A stretch of 64,000 bases of DNA. It comes from Arbacia lixula (Eukaryota > Echinodermata > Echinoidea > Arbacioida > Arbaciidae). Below, piece after piece: positions 39,501 through 52,700 of this stretch (its first letter is position 1; every line of letters starts with the position of its first letter). The stretch spans positions 6,472,679-6,536,678 of the forward strand of contig OZ022588.1 in assembly GCA_963669155.1 (NCBI GenBank), written 5' to 3'. The notes under the pieces are model-generated. The model did not search any database. It worked only from the letters and a program-made list of their open reading frames with translations, and was not told where the DNA came from. The translations under genes and the position numbers were made by a program.

Positions 39501-42500
39501 AATGATACATAACATTTACAATTTACTTAATAATCTTCCTCTCGATACTAAATATTTCGATTTTTATTTACCGCCTGAAATTTCTGATTCTGTCAAAAAG
39601 GCAAGTAAAAAGTATTACTAATAGCAATAACCTACACAATTTAAATGTCTATGTCTAGCTTAGATGCGGTGGATCCACCGCTGTGGTGCAACAAGGGGAA
39701 TTGCTTTGTTCTGAATGATATATGTAATACACAGGTAAAGAATCATTCATTCATCCCATTTCACAAACGTACATACATCCATTTTCTAAAAAAAAAAACC
39801 CGCATATCACACACACACACACGCACACGCACACACTTGTGTTAAGTTAAAGTCCCCAGACATCCCAGTGTATGTTGACTTCTCTTGATGCAACTCTAAG
39901 TATATGTATAACAAAATCACTAACTGTCCAATGGAAATATATCTCATAGATTTTAAAATGTTTTTTTTATAGTTTTCTCAGCACTGCTAAGCCCCGCCTC
40001 CAAAAAAATCCTCCAACTCAAGATTCACATCGTAGCATCATCAAAGGTAGAAATGAGTAGGACAATAGACAAAATTTATGCATATAACTAGTCATTGCAA
40101 TAACTACGCCCACCTACGCCCACAAGAGCATCACATGTCTTCACACAATACCACCTACCAACCTATTATGTTGTAATAATCATTGCCCCATGTCAGAACT
40201 GTGCCAGCTATGTCAAGGAGGAAGCGACAAGTTTGCATTACTGTGCATATCTTTGTACAGTTGTATATTGTTCAGTTTAATTCTACCTTTGAGTAGCAGT
40301 CACGATGGGAATCTTGAACTGGAGGATTTTTGGAGGCGGGGAAAAGCACTGTTGAGAAAAATATAAACGAATCACTATAAAATATATGACACATTCATTA
40401 CACAGTTAATGATTTTGCAATATACATACTATCATACACCAAAAGAAGTCATTTCGATGTCAGGGGAAACTCCTTGTGTAGAATTAGTTCTGTGACGATA
40501 AGTTTATCTCTCAATCTTACACATACATATAATTGAAGGGGGTATCAGTGAGATGCCGAATGGCGAGGCAAATGATGAAAGTTACAGGAATGAGAAAGAT
40601 TATCCGGAGAGAAAAGAGAAGGATAGAGAGAGAGTGAGAGAGAAAGGAGAAAGGGGTAGGGGGAAAGGAAAAGGGACAAAATCAATTTAGAAGTTAATGA
40701 GGGTGGTGCCAGTCTATCGGCAGCGCTCGCTCGTTCTGTTCAAAACGTGAACGTTTTATTTTTTCGTCTCGCGAAATCTCGCGTGATTTTTTATTTCATT
40801 TGCTTTCAAAAACGCGACCGTTGAATCGCCGGTGGCATGACGTTATTATCGCAGACTATGATTGGCTGATTAGGATTGTTCACAACTTCGTCATGTCTCA
40901 CAAATTTTGGATTTGAACATGGTTGATATTTTGCTGGATCCTGACCCTTTTACAAGGAGAGGTTGAAAAATACTGGTATTTTCAAAAAGTACAATAGCTT
41001 CCGCCTCAAATGATCTATAAGTATTGGGGGCTCAAAAGCGATTGACATTGAAATATAGAGCTTATTTTCATTTTTCTTTTTTTAATTAGAACCACATATT
41101 CATCTCGAATTTGCAACATTCTTCTGTCTGTTTTAATCAAATGTCTTTTCACTCTTGGTAATTTTCGACCTCCAAAATACAGTTGCAAAAGAAAGTGTAC
41201 AAAAATATGGTTTATTCATGGAGATATAAAATAAAATAAGCGTATTTTCTAAGTCCTGCTGGTGGTGCGTTCGGATGAAAGCGTAACTTTTGTGGAGAAA
41301 TCGCGGGTGTAGCTGTACTGCCTATCGTGCTGCGGCGAAGCGCGATGAAATTGGCACAGAAAATCGGGTTTGAGATAAGAGAAAAGCACCGCCTTGAACT
41401 CATTATAAAATTTTCCGAGCTTTTATTTATAACACGTTGGACAGGCCACGCCATGGTTATCATTACGTTCATGATAGGCGATAAAACTGTCAAAAATGTC
41501 ATAATTTAGGAATGTGCTTGTGATAATGATATACTACATCAACCCCCCCCCCCCCTTTTTTTTTTCCTCAGAGCATTTCCTCAGATCATTTTCAGAGACT
41601 GGGCGGGATTAAAATAATATGGAGTAAACACTCAAAAAAATAACCCATCTCACTACCCCCCCCCCCCCCCCCCCCCCCCCCCCGCTGATCAACTTTTGGA
41701 AAACCATCCCCTCACAAATATCCTGGCTACGCGCCTGTACTACATAGTCACGCTTGAGGAGTTCTGATGAGTTTTATAATAATTGTGTACACCATTGTCA
41801 TGGTAATCAGCGACAGATTCACAAATAGGTTAGGTAATGGGATTAAAATACCTAAAACATTGTATTCTCTGTAAATGTTGAATTAGCATTCACTGGGGTA
41901 ATGCACTTATGGGCAAAATGTATCATAGTACGTAGTTTGATAAGTTTGATAAGTTTATATCATCTTGCTAAATATGTTACTATTTTATGTTATATCATCT
42001 GTTTACAGGGTTTTCTTTTTAAAAGGTTCTTTTTAAAAGGTTCCAAGAGAACCTTCTTAAGGCCAAACTTGAATAAACTGTCTTAAGATATCATAAACTG
42101 TTCTAATTTTTCTCCAGTATTAAATGCGAATACTTTTAAAGAAAGTAATGTACTGTTTTTTACCTGCCTGGCGTTCTTCCTATTTCGTCTCAATAAGAAA
42201 ACTCATGATTTCAAACCTTTTCCCCTTGATTTTTCCTTTCCTATTATCTTTTGTAAGCCCTTTATAACTATAAAATCATTTTTTCTCCTTCTCCGCTTTC
42301 CGTGTTCTCTTTTCTAAAAAGTATTTTCTTTCTCGTTGTAGAACAATTTCAATCTACTTGGCAAGAAATGTGATAAGATATTGATTGATGTATCTGATGT
42401 CTATGCATCCTCGATCCTCTATGTATTCATTTACCATCAGTAAGTTTAGATATATATTGTTTACATTATATACCATGGTTCATTTAATAATTGTGATCAA

Positions 42501-43745
42501 AGCTTCGAGAAACAAGACAATTCGCATCAACACGGATGGAAAATAGGTCACACACTGCAGTGACACACGTTTACACTTTGTTGTGTTATGATGGTTCTGG
42601 ATACACTTTGCTTAATCAAATATACGATAACCTCCAACATCGGATCATGTAAAACCTCTTCCCTCAGGTCCCACATTTACCTGGGAATTACCTAGCCATG
42701 CACTGTCACTGCCGTGTACATTCATTACAGGTGCAGGTGCTAAAAAAGTTGACACTTACAAAAATCATTATAAAAAATCATTAAATATTCAACGATTATT
42801 ACAAGAAAAGTAATCAATGAAATGTCACAGAACTTTCCACTGAAATGTTTGGCATCTCTTTACTCTATGATTTGAATTTCAGCTCGATGTGAGTTGAAAC
42901 CGATTTTAAAAATAATTTTTCAAAAATTGTCAAAGTTTTTTAACACCTAGTATCTACCTATACACATGCAAGAGCGTCATCTGCAAGCTCTAACACATTA
43001 ATTAACATGTTTCTTCAGTTAAAAAAGTCATGCCACATCGGTTATTGAATCTCTGCACCGGAGACAGTTGAAAGTATGGTTATTCATTGTCAGTAAATGG
43101 TTCCCTTGACTATTGTATTGTTTCGACTGAAATCGTCTTTTTCATAATTATCGCGGTACAGAGAAGGCGAAGCCTTTCCGGGTCTATAAGGCAACAGCAA
43201 TTTGTCTGATGTTATCCAAGAAAATCACCTTGAGCAGAGAGTGCATGCTGTAATGCATTATAAACTTGAACGCAAGCTAATTATCTACCTTTGGTCCTGT
43301 ATCAAGTTCACTTTTTATGTTGACATCATTTACAGGCGCTATGTGTTTTCCTTGTGGCTTTTCTTACAGCTCTTTGCGAAGATTCCTCTCCATTTCTTGA
43401 ATAATTTCAAGAATCCGTGCTGGGTGCGAGGCCAGGCAGAGCTGAACTGTCTGCCGTACTTTTACGTCATCGGCACCTACAAGTGCGGCACCACGGACTT
43501 GTGGGACAAGCTTGTGGCTCATCCTGACGTCATCAACGTACCAAAGGAGCCGCATTGGTGGGGGCCGAGGAGAAATGGGTTTACGGGTCTACCCATTCAC
43601 TCCAAGGAAGGTAACACGCGATGTACACCCGTATGATAATGATACTAAAAGAGATATTTACACATAATCGCCAGCGTCTTCACGAACCGTGATATTGATC
43701 ATGTTGATGATGGCGGCATACAGGCTGAATGTGATAGAAGTGTGT

Positions 43746-43781
<36 letters not shown>

Positions 43782-46700
43782 TCAGACAGGCCATTGTTCT
43801 GGCTGAGTGAGCACCGTTTAACAAATACTCATCTCTCTCGAGTTTGGGACTTTTAAAAATCCTTTATCATGGTGGGAAAAAAGTCTGGATATTTTGACAA
43901 AGATGTAACATGACCTGTTATGTAAACATAAGAAGTCATTTTTGTGTCCTGGTTGAGTGAAAACACTTTAAAAATTGCACAAGAAATGCCAGAAAATGTC
44001 TTGTTAAAACGGAATGAACCATTACCCTAGTGACCTTTGTAAAGTGACATTTTTGCCTTTTAAAGTTGCCCACTCAAGCAGGACTAATTGCATTAATGTG
44101 ATTTTAACACAGATATTAGTCAATAAGTTAAGGAACAATCCAGCCAAATTATTTTGCCCAAAGCCTCTGCGATAAAAATTCATGTTATTTTGTTTAGGGG
44201 GGGGGGGGGGGGGGCTTACTTTTGTTGTTGTGTTTAGAAAAATTCAGATCTTCAAATGTCGCTTAGAGTAATTATGATACCTCTAAAAAGTTTATGTGGA
44301 TCATTATCCATTTAACACTGAACAATTCCTCCATTGCAAACCCCAAAATACCTAAGCACGAAGATACACACCAACAATGAGCTATTCACACACATCACCA
44401 CTGCCACGTTGTTTTTTCAATAATTTTTTATTATTTTATTATTTCTTGTGACATTTTTGGTAAAATTCCTAAAAGGTCAGAGGTCAAAGGTCAATGAAGT
44501 TTGTGAAGAAAATTGAAAAAAAAATGACCATTTTCACAATAAATCAAATTCTGAGGATGCAATTCTCATTAAATGTGGTACACAGATGGACAATTACTTG
44601 GGGATAAACTGGTGAAATTTTTGGTAAAATTCCTGAAAGGTCAAAGGACAATGAACTTTGCCAAAAATCCTAATCCAAGATTCCTCTTGTAACATCATCA
44701 AAGGTAGAAATTAGCACGATAATAGACATAATTTATGCACAAACTAGACATTGCAATGACTACCTGCAAGTGGTTATAATAGCATCACATTCTTATACAA
44801 TGCAAATTTATTTTTTCCTTGGCATAGCTAGCATATATCTGACATAATGAAACGATTATTCCCACATGAAAGCTTGTTAGATGGTATGGTGTGAAGACAT
44901 GAGATGCTCTTGTAGGACGGTGGAGGTAGTCATTGCAATGTTTAGTTTGCGCTTAAATTCTGCCGATTATCCTGCTCATCTATTTCCTATCAGTATCACC
45001 TTTAACCAAACATGGTACAGAGATGAATCATTTCATGGAGATAGACTGATGGCAAATGGAGCGAGCAAAGAGGCGGAGGCATATTTATCGACTGCGTGGC
45101 AGCCGAATTGCTCTAATTTCAGTTACAAAAGACACGCCACAATAGTTATGGAATTTATGCACTGCAGATAACTGAAAGGGTTCTGGGAGGCTATTATCAG
45201 TTGTTGGAAACCTTTGTCACAGTAGGAAAGCTCTATAATGCAGTGCATTTACAAGTGTACGTCATGCAAATGCAAACTTCACCCCCAAAAAGTTTTTCTC
45301 TGCACGCCTTCGTCATTGTTGTCACCCAGAGCGTCACAATCGCCGGAAAAACATGGATAATTGCGCCCGTATACCAGGCAACTGAGTTTCTTTATAACGG
45401 ATAGTAATGGCAGGGATGTGTTATGGAAGGATACGAAGCACCTTTCTCTCTTTGAACCCATGTGCCAAGCCGCTGAAAAGTTATGGTGTTCTCAACAGGT
45501 GCTGTTCAGGTGTTTGAACAGTTATGAACATGATTGCGTGGTAACGGCTACTCAGAGAGAACAAAAGAAATGCACAGGCTCATTTCGCTTCTTCCGTTCT
45601 GTTAATGGAATTAATACTTCCATGAGCATAACAGGTATCAGCAAACACAAATAAACAAGATTTTTACGTAAAATATCTCCGCTGCACGCAAACGCACACA
45701 AACATCGTTAATGATAATACACAGGTTAATATATCATTTTCAGAATAGTTGAATCACACAAATGCACAAGATGTCGGAAAGTGATGAAATTGGTCGATTT
45801 TGTAAGTAATACAAATATCTTATTTGTTCGTTTTTTAAATGATTCCTCATTACTTTTCGAAACAAAAGCAGAGTTAAGGATCATTCATAATTTGTACTTA
45901 ACTTCCTTATAATTTGCAAACAAATTTGTCAAAAACAAAGCTTCTAGAGACAAATGGGCGATTAAAGAAATTTCTTTTTCAAGTTGACAACAGCTAAATG
46001 TCGGACCGGCACATGGAACATCAAAGCATTGTCATGATTATGGAATGCTTTTGACATTCATGAGCAGTTGGCACGTTCTGTATAAGTGTATATTTTGGAT
46101 ACGTGGTCATTTTGTGGTTGAAGCTGTTTAGATCCCTGTAGTTTAAGGACCTTTCTTTCATTCATGGTCTGACGCTTTTGGTATCTCTTTTGCTTTTCAA
46201 ATATGGATGTTACACATCCACTGTCTAATAATGTAACGTAACATTAATAAATCGAATATACGTGTATTATATACGTGTATTAAGCCTGTGATACTGTTTG
46301 CTTGAAAATTTTTAGCTTAAACTTGGGTATATTTTTGGCCTCTTTTCTGCTTTGTAAAACATGAAATATGAAAATTACAGATGTGCACATTACACTGTTC
46401 ACATTATGAAAATGTATTGATGAATGGCAGGTCGTGCACATAGCCGTGGCTGTCCCGTCAAAATTACCAAAGTAATTAAGACCTGCATCCGGAAGTCCGG
46501 TTTGCATCAATAAAAGTACTGCTACATTACATTTACAGTCAATGAATTGTGATAAATCACGCAATTTTATCTTTAAAATTAATACTGACATTATTTGGTT
46601 TAAAGGTAAGGGTAGAAGTGGTAAAGACTACTCGAAACCAGGAATGAGTGGAGTGCCGTCATGTCATAATTAATGGTCCCAATCCAGTTTGATTTCAGGA

Positions 46701-49700
46701 TACCAGGAATGATTTGTCTCAAAATCATGAAAATAAAGTGAAATCCACATTCAGTGGTGATGGCATTACAGTTTCGCCATTTTTACGGCCCTCAATGATA
46801 AACCATTACCAGGGAGGTGTTAGGAAGGAGAAGAAACTCGAGCATGATACATTCAAACATCTGTATGGTTCACTCATTCATTTGAGTTCACTTTAAGCAA
46901 CATTTTCTTCGTTCACTGCCTGTTTTGGCTTCAAAATCTTTCCTTTCTTTTTCCCTACTAATCTGTACTTGTCTGTGAGAGTAAAATGTAGGAATAGCTA
47001 GATATATGGAGTCTTACCCTTCCCATGAGGTTCGAGTATAAATACAAGTGATTGGACAATGATCTAGCTATAATATCAACAAAGCATTACGTACCTCCAT
47101 TGTCAATGCTTGGAAATGTTTCATTACTTGTTTTGTGTAACAATACCTACATGTTCCGGCAGGGATGTGTTAGGAAGGAGAAACAACTTGAGCATAATAT
47201 ATTCAAACATCTGTATGGATACTAAAGCGTGCTAATGAATTCCCAACGCATTCCACAATCACTACAATGTTTTGATGTCCCATGCTCAGCACCGACATTT
47301 AGCTGCTGTCAACTTGGAAAGAAATATCTTTAATTCCCGGTTTTGTCTCTCGAAGCTGTGTTTCTTATCACACTTTTTTTGCAATTTTCAAGAAAGTTAA
47401 GGGCAACACCACTAAGGATCCTGTACTCGGTTTTCTTCTAAATAATTGTTGAATGATGCACAAACGGAGATATAAGATAATATTCTCACTTACACAATTA
47501 GCAATTTTTTCACTTTCCGGATTTTCCCGGAAATGTGGGATTCAATCATTATCAAAATTATATCTTTAGCTGTGTATTTTCATTAATAGAGTTTGCGTGC
47601 ACTTGCGTGCAGCTGAGATATTTTACCAGAAAAAACTCTTTATTTTTGTTTGCTGATACCTCTTTTATTCACAAAAGTATTGATGCAATCCAACAGAACT
47701 GGACAAGCGAAATAAGATTGACATTTCTTTTGTTCTCTCTGAGAAACTGTTGCTACGCAATCATGTTCGTTTTTGTTAAAACACCTGAAAAGCACATGCT
47801 TCGGCGGTACCACGCATGGGTTCAAAGAAAGAAAGTTGCTTCATATCCTTCCATAACACATCCCTGGTACCGGGTGCGATTTTTTTTTCTCCGTGAAGTT
47901 CACGCGTCATATCTGTCAATTCGCATTTTTTTTTTTTTAAATAAAGACCACTACAACGTCTGGTCCGTCTTCGCGCGATATGCAATTTTATCCACGTCGT
48001 TCAAAAAATACGTTACTAATGGTAACCCAAAAGCTTGTCCGAGGTTTGTCCAAGTATGTTCAGAGTGCGTTCCATCTATTCAAACTGAATCTCGAAATAC
48101 TGGTGGATGTAATAACGCGTCACCAGGCAGTTAGAGGGAAAGTTGTGAATACATTACGAAAATAGCTAATAGCACTACTGTGAATATGGATTTAGTACAA
48201 ATGGAACGTCTATTACAGTGCTAGTATGTTATTACATCCACCAGTATTTCGAGATTCAGTTTGAATAGATCTAGCATGCATGCAAGCTTCTTTGTTCGCT
48301 TGCCAAACATCGTCAAATTTACCATATCTTCAGAAATACAAATACTACCATGACGGATTTGGTATCAAATGAAAGCGTATTAAGCTCCTTCACATGATTG
48401 GGATGCCGTTAGTATTACATACAATTCAACATTTTGAAGTCGAAAGTGACAGGAAGGTATTCTATTGACCGTATGTGTTTGTATGTTGATTGTTGATGAC
48501 ACGATGGACGCATTGCATGTGGTATGAATTGCGCTTGGTGGCGAATCACGAGTGACAAGACAACGTAATACATGTATTCCCAACCGAATTGAAGGCCTGC
48601 TGTTATCAAAATATACAACTTGAGCAAAATTACTATGCTACAGTTAAGCTGAGACCAAATCGCGCGCTTGAAAAAAAGAATAGATTTACCCCCTGAAATG
48701 AATAGATAAATGAAGAGCCTGCCGTGGAATTAGCGCCCCCCCCCCCCCCCCTCCCCCCGTGATCCGGTGTTTCATCAGTATTTAATATAAGATCGATATG
48801 TAAATATTGATGAGACAGCCTCCTGTTTACTCTTTTGGGATCGCACGCCCGTTTGGATTTGATTAAATATATACAACAAACTACATTCGATTAGCGACCC
48901 TAGTCGTTCGTCTCATAAATTTGCAATAAATGCCTACAATGATATAACAGTAAACTGATTTAACTAGAAAGGGTTACTGAATAAGAAAAATAAGTTCCCA
49001 CTAATCTATGTAAAATTATCCACTAAAAACGAATTTCACATTCGTTTGCCGCAATAAAGTCTTATTTTGACGAAAATTTGAAGAAAAAAAACGCACGCCT
49101 CCAGTGACGTGTGAGAAGTCAAAATTCCATAGATTGTACGGAAGTCAACAATAGACCATTTTCGTTATGTATTCACAACTTTCCCCCCTAACTGTGTAGT
49201 AACGCGTTATTGCATTCACCTGTATCTTGTCATTCAGATTCAATGGATGGAATGCACTTTGAATCTATTAATTGTTGCTACTCAGACAAACCTCGGACAA
49301 GCTTTGGGGTTCCCATTGTTAACGTATTATTTGAATGGCGTGAATAAAACAGTTTATTTACGCCGTTGACATTTATGGCATTTTGACTTCTCATACGTCA
49401 CTGGAGGCGTGCGGGTTTTTTTTCAAATTTTCGTCAAAAAGAGACTTTATTGCGGCAAACGAATGTGAAATTCGTTTTTAGTGGATAATTTTACATAGAT
49501 TAGTATGAACTTATTTTCTTTTAATTTAGTAACCCTTCGAAATTGATGATTATCATCCGTTTTTTGAGCTTAAGCATTATTTAAATGGCGTGAATAAAAC
49601 AGTTTATTTACGCCGTTGGCATTTATGGCTGTTACAGGTTACGATCTTACATTTGTAAGATCTACATGTTTTGGCGTATGTATATGTGTTCGCGGAGGTG

Positions 49701-52700
49701 ATCCGCGAGTCTGAACATGGAGTCCATTAAAGAAGGCACGACTTAACTCGACTTGTCTGAAATTGTGCTTTTATAGCGTTAGAGAGGTTAGGAACTACAA
49801 AGCTACCCGTAACAAATTGGGGGCTTGTCCGGGAAACAGCATTGTAGGAGTTTTCTGCGTGGTGGCTTGTCGGGTTGGATGGATTCTTGGTGGATTTCAC
49901 GTTCTTTCTCCCGCTGTGTTGACGGTTCGCTCTCACACAGTGTATTTGCACGTCTCGTACGTGTGTTATACGGTACGGTATGTAGTGGCAGTGCTATCCG
50001 TTCGTATTGGCTGTAGGTAGAAATACCGTACAGTGTTTGGCTTTATACATTGCGTGATCGTAGTGTGTTGGCTGTTGGGCAGAGTTTTGTCTCTGTGTTA
50101 CGTGCAGTGTGTTTCTGTACTGTGTGTCGGGGGTGGCGGTTTCTCGCTGACCTCATGTGGCCTATTGGGTGCATGATCGCGGTTGTGCACTGGTGGTTTT
50201 CGCCGTATACATTGCTGTGTATGTCAGTTAATGTATTGTATGGGTCATGATATTTGCCCTTTGGGTGTAATGTACATGCGTACGCTGTTGATCGTTCGGG
50301 TCGCGCATGGATATTTGCGTGTTGTGTATGGTAGGTTCGTATAGGAAAATGGGGCTTACAGTACAGTGTCGAACATTCATGGATAGTTTTGTGTGCGTGT
50401 ACATTTCTAGTTGCGTGTTTTAACGTAGTACTAGGTACGTCTTTCAGGGCGTTGCTGGCGTTTCGGCCAGATCGGTGGTTTCAGCCATCGGGTTTGTTCT
50501 CGGTTTTCGAGGGTTACGTCTTTCAGGGCGTTGCTGGCGTTTCGGCCAGATCGGTGGTTTCAGCCATCGGGTTTGTTCTCGGTTTTCGAGAGTTACGTCT
50601 TTCAGGGCGTTGCTGGCGTTTCGGCCAGATCGGTGGTTTAGCCATCGGATTTGTTCTCGGTTTTCGAGAGTTACGTCTTTCAGGGCGTTGCTGGCGTTTC
50701 GGCCAGGATCGGTGGTTTAGCCATCGGATTTGTTCTCGGTTTTCGAGAGTTACGTCTTTCAGGGCGTTGCTGGCGTTTCGGCCAGATCGGTGGTTTAGCC
50801 ATCGGGTTTGTTCTCGGTTTTCGAGAGTTTGTACGTCTTTCACGGCGTTGCTGGCGTTTCGGCCAGATCGGTGGTTTCGGCCATCGGGTTTCTAGAGTTT
50901 TGGTCTAGTTTCAGTACTAGGTGCGTCAGTGGATATTCAAATTCACGGCGATGCTGGCGTTTCGGCCACATCGGTGGTTTCGGCCATCGGGTTTCTAGAG
51001 TTTTGGTCTAGTTTCAGTACTAGGTGCGTCAATGGATATTCAAATTCACGGCGATGCTGGCGTTTCGGCCAGATCGGTGGTTGGCTTTTCAGCCATCGGG
51101 TTTTTTTTCTCGGTTCTCGAAATAGTTTTGAAGTTGAAGTTTTTCAACTGGACAGTTGAATTCTTTTCAACTGTTAGGTTACTTTAGATCTAGTGTTCAG
51201 TGATCCATGGTATTTTGGATCGAGATTTTGGCTTTTAGGATGCATGCGCTTTCCATTGATAGGTTTGCGGTCAGTACCGGCTGACCTGCGCGCGCATTTG
51301 GAAGAGAAAAAATGTTCGAAGTGTGAACAGTTACGTAGGTCAAAGTAGGCCTTATCAGAATTCTTTTAAGTCTAACAAACCTCAGGTTAGCAACATCTGA
51401 TTCTAAGACTAGTGAAGGTGGTAGTTCTGACTCAGAAAATCGGAATGTTCAGGGGAATCAGTGTTATTACTGTAAACAAATAGGTCATATCAAGTTGGAA
51501 TGTCCGAAATTACTGAAAAAGAGATCTGAAGAAAGGGAAGCTGGCCAAAACGCGTTTCCTAATGGGTTAGTAGGGATCCCATTTATGTCAGAAGGGGAAT
51601 AGTCTTAATGCTAAAAAAAGGACTAGTCTTGTTTTCAAGCTTAAAGCTACAAAGCCTTTATTTACATAGATAACATTAGTGTCTACAGTGAGGAAGTTAA
51701 TATTCATGTGCAGATAATTTAGGCTTTGTTTGAGAGATTGTCAGCTGCTAGGATGACAGTCAATTTGGCTTAGAGTGAGTTCGGTGGTGGGAATGTTCAG
51801 TTCCTTGGTCACGTTGTTGGCTCGGTCAAGTTCGACCAATTTCGGCGAAGGTGGAAGCAGTGGTGAACTTCCTGACACCAACCAACTGGAAGGAGCTGGT
51901 GTGGAAGGAGCTGATGCTGATACTACAGGAGCTTCTGTCACAACTTCTCTGGTGTTGTGGCCCTGCTGACCAATCTTCTTCGGAAGGAGGTGGAGTTCGT
52001 CTGGTCCAGTGACTGTGATGATGCTTTCAACCAGGCGAAAGCTCTCTTATCTACCGGCCCGGTGTTGATGGTGCCAGACTTAGCACAGCCGTTCAACTAG
52101 ATGGTGGACGCTAGTGATGTGGGTGCAGGTGCCGTACTCGTGCAACGAGATGCCGCAGGAGTCACCAGACCTGTGTCGTTCTTCTCCAAGTTCTTGAAGA
52201 ATCAGCGAAATTACTTGACTGTGCATGGAGAGAGACACTGTAGCGTTGATTTCTTGCACTTGGAACACTTTGATGTGTCGTGGCTGAGACATTAGCTCGC
52301 GTTTGAACTTTGAAGACAAACTGTAAATATGTGAAATTGTAACTTTGTGTGAAAAGTGACTGTGAACACTAAAAGCAGTATTAACACACAAAGTAAATGA
52401 TCTCGTCACAAACGCGATGGTGAACACTAAAGAGACCACGATACGAACTTTAAGCAATCAAAATACCATTTGCTTGATATATTTGTTTTATACATGTTCA
52501 AGTTTGTATTGCATATATCATCGGCATTCAGTATTGTTTCAAAACACAAGCAAAAAGAACAGAAGAAATATGAATTTCATATTTAACTGGTATCATTGTG
52601 CCGTTATGTATTGGTACAACTGCACATGTGTGTGTTAACTTTTGGGCCACATGTTTTGTCAACTTGTTTATGGCTGTTTGGCACTCAGTACTGAATGCTG

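Noticed and set aside
47535-48134. 199-codon plus-strand ORF
   Set aside because: It spans the end of a hAT-like MITE and a family A fragment, has no recognisable domain and is probably chance.
50437-51110. CRISPR-like array
   Set aside because: The units are contiguous with no unique spacers, and the array lies inside an LTR element of an animal genome.
50389-51159. ORFs of 67-168 codons in the 79-bp array
   Set aside because: The unit is not a multiple of three, so frames rotate through the repeat and yield spurious repetitive peptides.
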